Positions 9,168-18,119 are shown, counted from the stretch's first letter. The stretch: 64,000 nucleotides of DNA from Ralstonia sp. 25mfcol4.1 (GCF_900104095.1 NZ_FNJO01000007.1:186001-250000), one strand, 5' to 3'. Numbers and translations are program-made. Notes: generated by a model not told the origin, from the sequence alone.

Positions 9168-10107
9168 GCGACTGCGCATCCTGACCTGGCACGTCCACGG
9201 CAACTACCTGTACTACCTGTCGCAGGTGCCGCACGACTTCCTGCTGGTAACGCGGCCCGGCTATCCGCCCGGCTACGCTGGCGTGGGCGGGCAGCTGCCA
9301 TGGGGCGGGAACGTGCGCGAAGTGCCCTATGACGAGGTGCCGCGCACGGCGTTCGACTGCGTGCTTTACCAGCACCGGGACCACTACGCCCGCGACAGGG
9401 AAGTCCTGCTGACCGACGCCCAGCGCGGGCTGCCGGCCATCTATCTTGAGCACGACCCGCCGCAGGAGCATCCCACCAACACGCGGCACCCGGTGCAGGA
9501 CCCGAAGATGTTGCTGGTGCACGTCACGCCGTTCAATGCGCTGATGTGGGACAGCGGCATCACGCCGACGCGTGTGATCGACCATGGCGTGGTGGTCGAT
9601 CCGGCGGTTCGCTACACCGGCCATCGGGCGCGCGGCATCAGCGTGGTCAATCACCTGGCCAGGCGTGGCCGGCGGCTCGGTGCGGATGTGTTCGCGCACG
9701 TCAGCCGGCGCGTGCCGGTGGACCTGGTGGGGATGGACGCGCAGGCGGCCGGCGGCATCGGCGAGGTGCCCAACAACGAGCTTGCCGCCTTCATGGCGCG
9801 CTACCGCTTCTTCTTTCACCCGATCCGCTATACGAGCCTGGGACTCGCGGTAGTGGAAGCCATGACCATCGGCATGCCCGTGGTCGGCCTGGCCACCACC
9901 GAACTGGTGACGGTGATCCGCAACGGCGTCAACGGCCATGTCGATACGCGCGTCGAAGGCCTTGTCGAAGTCATGCGCGCATTGCTGGAAGACCCAGGCA
10001 TGGCGGCGCGCTGGGGCCAGGCGGCCGCCCGGACGGCGCGCGAGCGTTTTGGCATCGAGCGCTTTGTTGCCGACTGGCAGGCCGCATTTCGCGACGTCAC
10101 GCGCTAG
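9160..10107 (+). CDS. Glycosyltransferase, GT4-like
   Basis: A 315-residue protein. The C-terminal half has the GT4 donor-site signature FFHPIRYTSLGLAVVEAM, followed by GMPVVGLATTELVTVI and a NGHVDT loop. The N-terminal half is shorter than usual for GT4 and starts RLRILTWHVHGNYLYYLS, with a DCVLYQHRDHY segment. It resembles glycosyltransferases found with carbamoyltransferase genes in saccharide loci. It is the last gene of the plus-strand operon and runs into the convergent GT2 gene with an 11-base overlap of 3' ends. Sugar specificity is unknown. Confidence 0.75.
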   Translation: MSRRLRILTWHVHGNYLYYLSQVPHDFLLVTRPGYPPGYAGVGGQLPWGGNVREVPYDEVPRTAFDCVLYQHRDHYARDREVLLTDAQRGLPAIYLEHDPPQEHPTNTRHPVQDPKMLLVHVTPFNALMWDSGITPTRVIDHGVVVDPAVRYTGHRARGISVVNHLARRGRRLGADVFAHVSRRVPVDLVGMDAQAAGGIGEVPNNELAAFMARYRFFFHPIRYTSLGLAVVEAMTIGMPVVGLATTELVTVIRNGVNGHVDTRVEGLVEVMRALLEDPGMAARWGQAAARTARERFGIERFVADWQAAFRDVTR

Positions 10108-10783
10108 GTGTGGGGTCGTTGCAGCGGTTTGCCAGCATCGTCAGGTGATCGGCGAATCCGCCCGGCGCGCGGCCCTTGCTGCGGGCGCTGGTCACCACGC
10201 GCGGCAGCGCGCTCCAGGCAATCTGCGCATTCAGCGCGATCAGGCGCTGCACCAGCGCCACATCCTCGCTGCTGGCATGGGGCGGAAATCCGCCCGCACG
10301 GCGGTAGGCCCGCGAGCAGACGCCAAGATTGGCGCCGTGAACATGGCGATGATCGTCGGTACGCTGATACCGTGCGGCAAACCGCACTGAGACGTGCGGA
10401 GGATGCTCGCTCCAGTCGTCGACGGTGACCAGCCCGCACACGGCATCGGCGGCGAGCGCCAGTTGCGCCACCAGCCAGTCCGGTGCCACGCGGCTGTCTG
10501 CATCGGTGAAGGCCAGCCAGCGTGCGCCCAGCCCCAGCAGCAGTTCTGCGCCGGCGTGGCGGGCGACGCCCACGTTGCGCGCGGCGATGGTCAGGCAGGT
10601 AACCTGGGCGGGCGCATGGCGGCGGGCGATGTCAGGCGAACGGTCGCTGCAGTCGTCGAGTACCACGACCAGCATCACCGGTTCGCCCTGCAGGCCGGGG
10701 TGCAGCGCCGCGGCGCGCAGCGCAAGCAGGCACGCCTCCAGACTGGCTTCCTCGTTGTGGACGGGCACCACGACGCCGATCAT
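10097..10783 (-). CDS. Glycosyltransferase family 2
   Basis: A 228-residue soluble GT2 with VVVPVHNEEASLEACL at the N-terminus, VLDDCSDRS and the metal-binding FTDADSRV. SSEDVALVQRL is the acceptor-side motif. There is no transmembrane segment. The ATG at 10783 overlaps the methyltransferase stop (ATGA, 4 bases), so the start is well supported and translation is coupled. It is the third gene of the acyl-CoA-dehydrogenase-like/methyltransferase/GT2 operon. In other proteobacteria I recall this trio occurring with a PIG-L deacetylase; here none is visible. Confidence 0.85.
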   Translation of the reverse strand: MIGVVVPVHNEEASLEACLLALRAAALHPGLQGEPVMLVVVLDDCSDRSPDIARRHAPAQVTCLTIAARNVGVARHAGAELLLGLGARWLAFTDADSRVAPDWLVAQLALAADAVCGLVTVDDWSEHPPHVSVRFAARYQRTDDHRHVHGANLGVCSRAYRRAGGFPPHASSEDVALVQRLIALNAQIAWSALPRVVTSARSKGRAPGGFADHLTMLANRCNDPTPSA

Positions 10784-11382
10784 CGCATGGGCTCCCGGCT
10801 GCGCAGCGGTTCCGGGTTGCGCGACCAGACTTCGAGCAGGAAGTCCGGCTCGACATGCCGCACATGCCGATGCAGGCCCGGCCGGCGCGCAATCGCGGCG
10901 TGCACGTGGCGGGTGGATTGGCGCCGCTCGGAGAACGGGTGCAGCCAATGGCAGGCCACGATGGTGCCGGCAGGCGTGAGCGCCCCGGCGGCGTCTGCCA
11001 CGGTCCGCAGCCACGGCTCGCGATCGAAATAATAGCCAAGCTCGCTCAGCACGATCAGGTCGAAGCAGCCGCCTGGCCACGCGTCGGGCAGGCTTGCCAC
11101 GCGCGTCTCGACCTGCGGGAGGCCCGCCACGCGCGCACGGGTACGCTCGATGGCGCGCGGCATCATGTCGATGGCAAGCAGCGCGTCGCAGCGTGCGGCC
11201 AGCCTCTCTGTCAGCAGGCCCGTGGCACAGCCGGCTTCCAGCGCCCGGGCATAGCGCGGCTCCGGCAGGGTAGCCATCAGCAGATCGCGCTTGCGCGCCT
11301 CGTACCAGAGCGAAGCGAAGCCCCAGGGGTCGTCCTGCTCGAAGATGGCGCTGAAGTCGGTGGTGGCGTCCGGTGGTGTCAT
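10780..11382 (-). CDS. SAM-dependent methyltransferase (NodS-like)
   Basis: A 200-residue class I methyltransferase. Motif I is ALEAGCATGLLTERLA (about 47-62), the acidic loop is LLAIDMMPRAI, and motif II/III is FDLIVLSELGYYFD. The spacing and the SELGYY block match NodS-type N-methyltransferases, which act on glucosamine-derived saccharides. It therefore probably methylates an amino sugar or a related nucleophile. It is joined by 4-base overlaps to both neighbours. Acceptor identity is inference from family and context. Confidence 0.8.
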   Translation of the reverse strand: MTPPDATTDFSAIFEQDDPWGFASLWYEARKRDLLMATLPEPRYARALEAGCATGLLTERLAARCDALLAIDMMPRAIERTRARVAGLPQVETRVASLPDAWPGGCFDLIVLSELGYYFDREPWLRTVADAAGALTPAGTIVACHWLHPFSERRQSTRHVHAAIARRPGLHRHVRHVEPDFLLEVWSRNPEPLRSREPMR

Positions 11383-12449
11383 AGCCGGTAGCCCTGCTCG
11401 CCGACATCGTTGGCGCTGCCGGCGTCGCCGGCTTTGCCGCCGCGATTGCCCTGGCTCAGCCTGTCCCCCAGCGACGCCAGATCGCGCTCCGCGTGGCTTT
11501 GCCGCAGGAGTACGGGCAGGTCCGCGAACAGGGCGGCCAGCCGCGCGTCGCGACAGAGCGGGCCTGCGCCCAGCACGTTGCCGGCGCGCTGCATCACACG
11601 CTGGACGGTGGCCTCGACCGTGGCGCGCAATCGCATGGCCGGCACGTACGCGTCGTCTTTGGGATGCGCGTCGATCCAGGCCGCCGTTTCACGCAGCAAT
11701 GCCGCTGATGCCCGCAGGTCGCTGTCGATGGCGCCCAGGTGGGCGGCAGCATGGGGGTCGCCATGGCGGCATACCGTGTGCCGCACGGCGTGTTCGAACG
11801 GCAGTACGGCGCCGTACCAGCAGGCGGCGATGCCCGCGCCGCCATGCCAGAAACCAGGGCGGTCCAGATAGGCGCCTGCCGGGCCGATTTGCAGCGCGGG
11901 GCAGTTATCCAGCATGACGTCGCCGCTGCCTGTGTCGCGCATGCCCACGGCATGCCAGCCCTCGTCGGTGATTCGCACGCCGGGGCCGTGCAGGTCGATG
12001 GCCGCCATCAGCGCGCCGCCATTGCCGTCGTGGCAGGTGACCAGTGCATGCGACACGGCTTGCGCGCCCGAGCACCAAGCCTTGCGGCCATCGAGCCGCA
12101 GCGGCGTGCCGCCTGCCAGCCCGGTGCGCGCCGCCAGCGGGCGGATGTCGGTGTCCATGGCGGCACGCGCCTGCACGCGGGCATCGGGCGGCTCGGCGGC
12201 CCACACGGCCCAGCGCGTATCGCGTGGGGGGCGGGCCTGCGCGACCTCCAGCAGAATGGCCAGCGCATCGGCATGCGCCTCGAAGAGCTTGATGGCGACG
12301 GCGCCGTGCGTCGCGGCAACGTCCGAGAAGACTCGCCAGCGGGCGAGCGTCTGGCCGTGGCCGGGCGGCGGCATGCCGTCTGGCGTGTCAAAGCGGGCGA
12401 TCAGCGATCCGAGCGTGTCGTCGGGGACCATGGCGGCGGGAAGGTGCAT
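11379..12449 (-). CDS. Acyl-CoA-dehydrogenase-like flavoprotein of a saccharide operon
   Basis: A 356-residue protein with the ACAD layout: an N-terminal helical part, a middle beta domain (LRLDGRKAWCSGA, about 122-134) and a C-terminal helical bundle. The family end motif, normally R-D-x-R-x-x-x-IYEG, reads here as CRDARLAALFADLPVLL. The usual catalytic glutamate of many ACADs is therefore absent at that place. HAERDLASLG follows. The operon partners are a NodS-like methyltransferase and a GT2, not beta-oxidation genes, so a fatty-acid-degradation role is unlikely. It is the first gene of the operon and ends with an ATGA overlap. Confidence 0.75.
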   Translation of the reverse strand: MHLPAAMVPDDTLGSLIARFDTPDGMPPPGHGQTLARWRVFSDVAATHGAVAIKLFEAHADALAILLEVAQARPPRDTRWAVWAAEPPDARVQARAAMDTDIRPLAARTGLAGGTPLRLDGRKAWCSGAQAVSHALVTCHDGNGGALMAAIDLHGPGVRITDEGWHAVGMRDTGSGDVMLDNCPALQIGPAGAYLDRPGFWHGGAGIAACWYGAVLPFEHAVRHTVCRHGDPHAAAHLGAIDSDLRASAALLRETAAWIDAHPKDDAYVPAMRLRATVEATVQRVMQRAGNVLGAGPLCRDARLAALFADLPVLLRQSHAERDLASLGDRLSQGNRGGKAGDAGSANDVGEQGYRL

Positions 12450-12637
12450 TCACATGCACGGCGCTCCGCAAGTTTCCTGCCAAAGCACCTGTGGGGCTGC
12501 CAGCGCCCATGGCACGCGATTCGCAGAGCCGGCCAGGGGGAAGACGGGCCGTCGGCCGGTGTGGCGCAGGCCCCCATATTTGCCGGTCTGTTGTAGGGCT
12601 TACAAGGGACGGCAGCGTGGCCGCAGGCGGTCGTGAA

Positions 12638-12904
12638 CTATCGGATGCGGCCCCGGATCGCCTTCAACATTGCGCGCCGATAGGCCCGGTCCACGGCCAG
12701 CGTCCGGCACATCAGTCCAAGCAGCCGCTCGGCATGCGCCACCGGATACCCTTTCTGCTTCAGATTTCGCAAATGCCTCAGCCGTGCGCGAATCTCGCTG
12801 CGCAGGCGTTGTATCCGGTGGTCCACCGGGAATATCTCTCGTTCGAGGAGGGCCTGTTGCCGTTGCGCCTCCAGGTCCTCGTCGCTATACCGCATGCGAT
12901 CCAT
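12638..12904 (-). CDS. Small helical protein of unknown function
   Basis: An 88-residue, strongly basic, Arg- and Leu-rich protein without signal peptide. The pattern between about 12 and 55 (EAQRQQALLEREI, RIQRLRSEIRARLRHLRNL) suggests a coiled coil. GGAAGG stands about 5 bases ahead of the ATG, which supports it as a real gene. It is isolated between the ACAD-like operon and selU, on the same strand as both. I recognise no family. Confidence 0.5.
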   Translation of the reverse strand: MDRMRYSDEDLEAQRQQALLEREIFPVDHRIQRLRSEIRARLRHLRNLKQKGYPVAHAERLLGLMCRTLAVDRAYRRAMLKAIRGRIR

Positions 12905-12991
12905 TACAGCCTTCCGGTTGATCCGTATGGGCGAGGACTCGCATCTTTCGTTCCGGGCGCGGGCCGTGGCGCGGTGTGATGCAGGCGGTAT

Positions 12992-14053
12992 CTACCCCGG
13001 CCAGCGCGCGTTGACCCGTTCGGCAATGCTGGCCGCCAGCGCGTCGATGCCGTCGGCCGACAGGGTGTCCGCCGCGATCGTCATGCGATCGTTCCAGCGA
13101 TGAAAGTGCCTGCGCTGCGAGCGCGCGTACGACGGGTCGTAGTGCCGGGCGGCCAGTCCGGCGAACAGTTCCGGCAGGTTGCGGGCGAGCGCCATGCCCT
13201 GCCAGGCGTCGACGGTGGTCTTGCCGTGCAGCGCCTTGAGCCGCCCGATCTGCGCGGCCAGCCATTCCGGACGGTCGCCCAGGTAGGCGTAGTCACGCAG
13301 CAGGAAGGCCAGCCGGGCAGGCATCGGCACGTCGATTTCCAGGCACGGGCTGTCGCGCATGCGTGCCACCAGCGGTACTGGCAGGTTGAGCTGGCCGATG
13401 CGCGCGCCTTCGCCTTCCACAAACAGCGGACGGGACAGGTCGATGTGCTCGATGGCGTCGGCGAGTGTCGTCTCGAAACGGGTCTGCGAGGGCTGCGGCA
13501 CGCCCGGCAGCGCGCCCAGCAGCGATCCCTTGTGCCGCGCCAGCCCTTCGATATCGACCACCTGTTCGCCGTGGGCCGCCAAGGCCTGCAATACGCGGGT
13601 CTTGCCGCTGCCCGTGGCGCCACAGATCACCACCAGCGGCAGTTGCAGCGCCAGGGTTTCCAGGGTGGTGAGGACATGCCGCCGCCACGACTTGTAGCCG
13701 CCCGCCAGCTGCTGGGCGTCCCAGCCGACCATGCGCATCCAGGTGGTCATCGCACCGCTGCGCATCCCGCCGCGCCAGCAGTAGACCAGCGGCCGCCAGT
13801 CAGCCGGGCGGTCGGCAAACTGGCCGCGCAGGTGTCGGGCCAGGTTGGCGGCCACCATGGCGCCGCCCAGCCGGCGGGCCTCGAAGGCGCCTGCCTGCTT
13901 GTACAGCGTACCGACGATGCGCCGCTCCTCGTTGTCGAGCACGGGGCAGTTGATCGCGCCCGGCATATGGTCGATCTCGAATTCGGCCGGCGAGCGCGCG
14001 TCGATGATGGTGTCGAAGGCGTGGCGGTCTTCCACGCGCACAAAGGGCTTCAT
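12992..14053 (-). CDS. selU: tRNA 2-selenouridine synthase
   Basis: A 353-residue protein with an N-terminal rhodanese domain and a C-terminal P-loop domain, the arrangement of SelU (MnmH/YbbB). The active-site loop is LVYCWRGGMRSGA (Cys92). The P-loop is GATGSGKT (145-152). It first geranylates, then selenates, the 2-thiouridine at the wobble position of Lys, Glu and Gln tRNAs, using selenophosphate. A TTG codon 36 bases upstream (14089) extends the frame, but MKPFVRVEDRHAF is a normal start, so the ATG at 14053 is preferred. No selD is nearby. The gene appears to be monocistronic. Confidence 0.9.
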   Translation of the reverse strand: MKPFVRVEDRHAFDTIIDARSPAEFEIDHMPGAINCPVLDNEERRIVGTLYKQAGAFEARRLGGAMVAANLARHLRGQFADRPADWRPLVYCWRGGMRSGAMTTWMRMVGWDAQQLAGGYKSWRRHVLTTLETLALQLPLVVICGATGSGKTRVLQALAAHGEQVVDIEGLARHKGSLLGALPGVPQPSQTRFETTLADAIEHIDLSRPLFVEGEGARIGQLNLPVPLVARMRDSPCLEIDVPMPARLAFLLRDYAYLGDRPEWLAAQIGRLKALHGKTTVDAWQGMALARNLPELFAGLAARHYDPSYARSQRRHFHRWNDRMTIAADTLSADGIDALAASIAERVNARWPG

Positions 14054-14286
14054 GAAAGCACGGGCAGAGCGGGCTGTGAAATGGGTCAAGGATGAAGCCT
14101 ACTCCAACCAGGACCGCCCGGGATGCCGAAGATCTTGCCGCCAGGCGCGGACCCCGGAATTGTGCGATAGCCGGCGGCGGCGCCATGCGGCGGCCGCGGC
14201 CTGCGTGCTATGCTGCGCCGGCCTGCTTCTGCAAGGATCTGGTAAGAATCAGGCGGCATCATCGTGATTCATCGCGGACTTTCGCC

Positions 14287-15201
14287 ATGTCGACAACCCA
14301 AACCACATCCGCCCCGATGGTCAAGCCAGGTCTGGTCGATACGTTCGGCTGCTCCGCAGACAAGCTGGGCGCCGACCAGGCCCTGGCCGGCGGCGACATC
14401 CAGTTCTATCGCAAGAGCTCGCGCCTGCAGTCGGGCCAGATCGCCATGCCGGCGGCCGAGCGCGGCTTTGTCGCGGGCATTGCCCTGGAGGCTGGCCACC
14501 GCCGCCGCATCATTGCCGGGCGCCACGCGCGCACGCACGATTTTGCGGCGGGCGACATCTACGTCCGCAGCCTGTCCGAGGACTACAAGGCCGATTACCA
14601 GACCCGTTTCGATTTCATCCTGATGGAGCTGCCGCGCAGCTTCATCGAGCGCACCAGCAGCGAGATGGGCCGGGTGCGTCAACGCGCCCTGCGCGAGACC
14701 GCCGGTCAGCCCGACCCCGTGCTGGCGCACCTGGCCCAGGCGATGGTGCCTGCGCTGAGCCACCCCGAACATGCCTGCCGGCTGTTCGTCGACCAGTTGA
14801 GCCTGACCATCGGCGTGCATCTGGTGAGCCAGTATGGCGAGGAGCCGGTGGCATCGCGCAGGGTCAACCGCCTGCTGTCGCCGCGCAGCATGGCCCGGGC
14901 CAAGGAACTATTGGCCGCCAAGCTCGACGGCGACCTGTCGATTGCCGACGTGGCCGACGCCTGCCAGCTGTCACGCAGCCATTTCACGCGCGCCTTTCGC
15001 GATACCACCGGACAGACGCCTTATCAGTGGCTGCAGTCCCAGCGGCTGGAACGCGCCTGCGCGCTGCTGCGGGACGCCGCCGTGCCACTGGCCGAGGTGG
15101 CCGTGGCCTGTGGCTTTTCCGACCAGAGCCATTTCACGCGCGTCTTTACGCGGCACATGGGCATGGCACCCGGTATCTGGCGTCGCCGCTGCCTGGGCTG
15201 A
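14287..15201 (+). CDS. AraC family transcriptional regulator
   Basis: 304 residues: an N-terminal sensing domain of about 190 residues (AraC-binding-like, no membrane segment) and a C-terminal double helix-turn-helix. The DNA-binding half reads LSIADVADACQLSRSHFTRAF, written here only in part, and ends with the family signature VACGFSDQSHFTRVF. It is flanked by unrelated genes, so the target is unknown; autoregulation and control of a divergent neighbour are usual in the family. The ATG at 14287 is the first methionine of the conserved frame. Confidence 0.85.
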   Translation: MSTTQTTSAPMVKPGLVDTFGCSADKLGADQALAGGDIQFYRKSSRLQSGQIAMPAAERGFVAGIALEAGHRRRIIAGRHARTHDFAAGDIYVRSLSEDYKADYQTRFDFILMELPRSFIERTSSEMGRVRQRALRETAGQPDPVLAHLAQAMVPALSHPEHACRLFVDQLSLTIGVHLVSQYGEEPVASRRVNRLLSPRSMARAKELLAAKLDGDLSIADVADACQLSRSHFTRAFRDTTGQTPYQWLQSQRLERACALLRDAAVPLAEVAVACGFSDQSHFTRVFTRHMGMAPGIWRRRCLG

Positions 15202-15439
15202 CGACAGCTGGGGCCGCTGGGCGGGCCCCGCGGCATCGGTGTCGCCTCAGTGGCATTTCAGGCACATATAGCGCGGCAGTTCGGCGCACAGACGTTCCAG
15301 GCGCGGCACAAACCGACAAGTCAATTTCCGATGCATGCCGTAGATTGCGTCTGACGGCCGCATGGCGCGCCAGCAGGAGCCACGAGCTTCTGCCCCGGCC
15401 GCCGGCGGTGCTTGATTGTTGCCAAATGGAGATGCCGCC

Positions 15440-16318
15440 GTGACACCGCAGAGCGACCCGCCCCTGGAGGCGGCATTCCAGCTGGACGCCATCCGCATGG
15501 TGCGTGACGTGGCTCAGGCCATCGAACGGCGTATTCAGGAAAACCTCAGCGGTGCCGGGGCGGACGCTGGCGCATGCCGCAGCGACACGGCCATCATCCA
15601 GTGCCTGCAGGAGCAGATGGTCCATCTGTCGCGCGTGGCCACGCTGGGCACGCTGGCAGCGTCCATCGCCCACGAAATCCGCCAGCCGCTGACCGCCATC
15701 CGCATCGAAGCCGGCACCATCGAACGCTGGATGAAGCGTGACGCGCCCATGGCCGCGGAAGTCAGCGAAGGGATCCGCCGCATCCAGGAACAATCCGAGC
15801 GTGCCGAGCGCGTGATCCGCAGCCTGCGCGCGTTGATGCGCCGCGAGCCGTTGCCGCCCCAGCCGTTCCGGCTGGACGACGCGCTGCGCGAGGTGCTGCC
15901 ACTGGCCGATTGCCGGATCAGTGTCGCCTGCGTCGATCTGCGGCTCGATCTGGATACGACCCTGCCGCCGGTACATGGCGACCGCGTGCAGATCCAGCAG
16001 GTCATGCTCAATCTGCTGCTCAATGCGGTGGAAGCCAGGCGCGATGGCCCGCCGGGCAGTGCCCGGGTGACGCTGCGCACGCGGCAAGGCGCGGCCGGCA
16101 TGGCCGTGATCGAAGTCATCGACAACGGGCGTGGCATCGAATCGGGACAACTGGCCCGGATCTTCGAACCGTTCTTCAGCACGAAGGACGATGGCATGGG
16201 GATCGGGCTAGCCATCTGCCGCTCGATCGTGGAACTGCACGGCGGCACCATTGCCGCTGCCTCGGGCCATGGAGAGACCACGGTGACGGTGACCCTGCCG
16301 TTGTACGCGGCCGCCTAG
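15440..16318 (+). CDS. Soluble sensor-type histidine kinase
   Basis: A 292-residue kinase without transmembrane segment or recognisable sensor domain. A short N-terminal helical stretch leads to the H-box SIAHEIRQPL (phosphoacceptor near His78). The N-box NLLLNAVEA, G1 DNGRGIE, F-box FEPFFSTK and G2 GMGIGLAI follow. The ATPase half resembles the FixL/DctB group. A GTG at 15440 with GGAG at a spacing of 8 is the best start; an upstream TTG would add 8 residues. No response regulator is adjacent, so it is an orphan or partners with a regulator elsewhere, possibly the FixJ-type protein at 28311. Confidence 0.8.
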   Translation: MTPQSDPPLEAAFQLDAIRMVRDVAQAIERRIQENLSGAGADAGACRSDTAIIQCLQEQMVHLSRVATLGTLAASIAHEIRQPLTAIRIEAGTIERWMKRDAPMAAEVSEGIRRIQEQSERAERVIRSLRALMRREPLPPQPFRLDDALREVLPLADCRISVACVDLRLDLDTTLPPVHGDRVQIQQVMLNLLLNAVEARRDGPPGSARVTLRTRQGAAGMAVIEVIDNGRGIESGQLARIFEPFFSTKDDGMGIGLAICRSIVELHGGTIAAASGHGETTVTVTLPLYAAA

Positions 16319-16342
16319 TCGACAGGCGCGCTTTCACCCGGA

Positions 16343-16789
16343 TCAGGCCGCGCCGGTGGCTTCCGCGCCGTCTGCGGGCTGCGGTGTCTCTGGGCGCAGC
16401 GCGCGCAGGATATCGCGCCAGCTCACGATGCCGACCGGCCGGAACTGCGCATCCACGACGGGAATGCAGGACACCTGGTGCGTCAGGAACAGGTCGATCG
16501 CATCGGCGATGGCGGCTTCCGGGCGCAGGGTAATCGGCTGGCGGGACATGATCTGATGGACGCGCCGGTTCAGGGTATTGAGATCCCTGGCCGATTCCAC
16601 GTTGCTGCCGATGAACGGGCTCATGGCCCGCAGCAGGTCGCGATCGGACACCACGCCATGCAGCCTGCCGTCTTCCACCACCAGCAGATGGTGGAAGCTC
16701 GCGGCGTCAAAGATGTCCTTCACCGTTGCCAACGTGTCATCGAAGACCACGGTGGCCACCTGTTTCGACATGATGCTGTCAATACTCAC
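16343..16789 (-). CDS. Tandem CBS-domain protein
   Basis: A 148-residue protein consisting almost only of two CBS motifs: VATVVFDDTLATVKDIFD with FHHLLVVEDGRLHGVVSD (about 11-50), and ITLRPEAAIADAIDLFL with CIPVVDAQFRPVGIVSW (about 86-127). A Bateman module of this type binds adenine nucleotides and senses energy charge in the cytosol. The stand-alone form is common in betaproteobacterial stress islands. It is convergent with the kinase at 15440 (24 bases between stops). No partner domain is fused, so the effector is unknown. Confidence 0.85.
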   Translation of the reverse strand: MSIDSIMSKQVATVVFDDTLATVKDIFDAASFHHLLVVEDGRLHGVVSDRDLLRAMSPFIGSNVESARDLNTLNRRVHQIMSRQPITLRPEAAIADAIDLFLTHQVSCIPVVDAQFRPVGIVSWRDILRALRPETPQPADGAEATGAA

Positions 16790-16919
16790 GACTGGCTCCG
16801 TTCAGCTAGATCAGGCGCACATTTCCGCATGGGGTCGGCGCGGATGCGCGGGTGACATGTGCCCGGTAGGTATAACGGCAGCATCGGCCGGAAACTGAAG
16901 CCGGGACGGCGCGCGCGGG

Positions 16920-17327
16920 TCAGTCGTCGAACGTCCCCTGGTACTCGGGGGCGGCGTCCGAGCGCGTATTGAGTTCGAACATCACGCCGCCCGGTGCGCG
17001 GCAGAAGAAGCGTGAACCCCGCCCGTTGTTGAAGACGCCAGTCTCGAGCTTCACGGCATCGTTCTGGAAGCGCGCGTACAGTTCACGCACCGCGTCGAGC
17101 GTCGGCAGTTCGAATCCCACGTGGAAATTGCCGGGCCATGCGGGCACGTCATCGCTCGCGTGGTCGATCACCACGTCGAAGCCGGCGCGCTTGAGGATGA
17201 AGGATTTGTCCCACGTCCCGGCGATCGTGAATCCAAGGTACTGCTCGAAGAAGCGGGCCGTGGCCGCGGCGTTGGCGGAGGGAAAGCTCAGGTGGTTGAG
17301 CTTCATGGTATGGGTCACATCAGTCAT
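16920..17327 (-). CDS. VOC (glyoxalase/bleomycin-resistance) family protein
   Basis: 135 residues with two beta-alpha-beta-beta-beta repeats: KLNHLSFPSANAAATARFFE at the start and HVGFELPTLDAVRELYARF in the second half, ending APGGVMFELNTR. Metal-ligand candidates are the His in LNHLSF, the His in FHVGFE and the Glu in VMFELN, consistent with a metal-dependent lyase or dioxygenase. The substrate is unknown. The start at 17327 opens with MTDVTHTMKLNH. It lies downstream of the TetR gene on the same strand with a 174-base gap, so co-transcription is uncertain. Confidence 0.75.
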   Translation of the reverse strand: MTDVTHTMKLNHLSFPSANAAATARFFEQYLGFTIAGTWDKSFILKRAGFDVVIDHASDDVPAWPGNFHVGFELPTLDAVRELYARFQNDAVKLETGVFNNGRGSRFFCRAPGGVMFELNTRSDAAPEYQGTFDD

Positions 17328-17501
17328 CGTCGGTCTTTCATGCTGGCGGCGGGCACCATTGCCCGGCTCGCCCGAGGACTTCAGATTATTGGCAGCGGCC
17401 CGCAGCCACAACTCGCATCGGCGGCATGCGCCGGATGGCCGCAAAACCCGCGCCAGCCATGGATTTCCGGCTGGTGGCGCAGGCCCGAGTTCAGGGCGTG
17501 C

Positions 17502-18119
17502 TCACATTCGGCGTTTGCGGACCCGGGCCAGATAGCCGAAAACCGCCGCCTGCAGACGGTGTTCCAGGCTCTCGATATCGCGTTCGCCGCGCTCGCCGGC
17601 GGCATCGACCATGCCGCGAATCATGGCGAAGAGGTCCCCCGCCACCATTTCGACCTGGGCCGGATCGGCAACCACGCGGCCCACGATGGTGGTGAACAGG
17701 GCCTGCAGTTCGGCCGAGCCCACTTCGTCCCGCAAGGCCGGGCGCGCTTCCTCGATGTCGAGCAGCTTGGCCAGCATGGGCCGCTGCAGTTGCTGGCGCA
17801 CACACGCGCCCAGCAGGTATTCGAGCGCGGCCTTGCCCCCGCGCCGGGTCAGCGCGAAGGCCATGTCGGCGCGAAAGCGCTCCGTTTCGCGCTGGATCAG
17901 CGCCACGGTCAGCGCGTCCTTGCCGGGAAAGTACTGGTAGAGCGAGCCGATGCTGACACCGGCCCGCTCGGCCACCGCGTTAGTGTTGAAACCTTCGACA
18001 CCGTGGGCTTCCAGCACCTGGGCGGCGGCCTCGACAATGGCGGCCACGGTCTCGCCGGCACGTGCCTGGCGCGGCATCTTGCGCGGGCGCAGCGGCGCCG
18101 CCGGTCTGGATTGGGGCAT
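17502..18119 (-). CDS. TetR family transcriptional regulator
   Basis: 205 residues. The N-terminal helix-turn-helix is AVAERAGVSIGSLYQYFPGK (about 48-67), followed by a helical ligand-binding domain. The ATG at 18119 is preferred over a TTG 9 bases upstream. It follows the hydroxy-acid oxidase gene by only 15 bases on the same strand. It could be the last gene of the receptor/piuC/oxidase unit or regulate it. The sequence does not show the ligand. Confidence 0.8.
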   Translation of the reverse strand: MPQSRPAAPLRPRKMPRQARAGETVAAIVEAAAQVLEAHGVEGFNTNAVAERAGVSIGSLYQYFPGKDALTVALIQRETERFRADMAFALTRRGGKAALEYLLGACVRQQLQRPMLAKLLDIEEARPALRDEVGSAELQALFTTIVGRVVADPAQVEMVAGDLFAMIRGMVDAAGERGERDIESLEHRLQAAVFGYLARVRKRRM

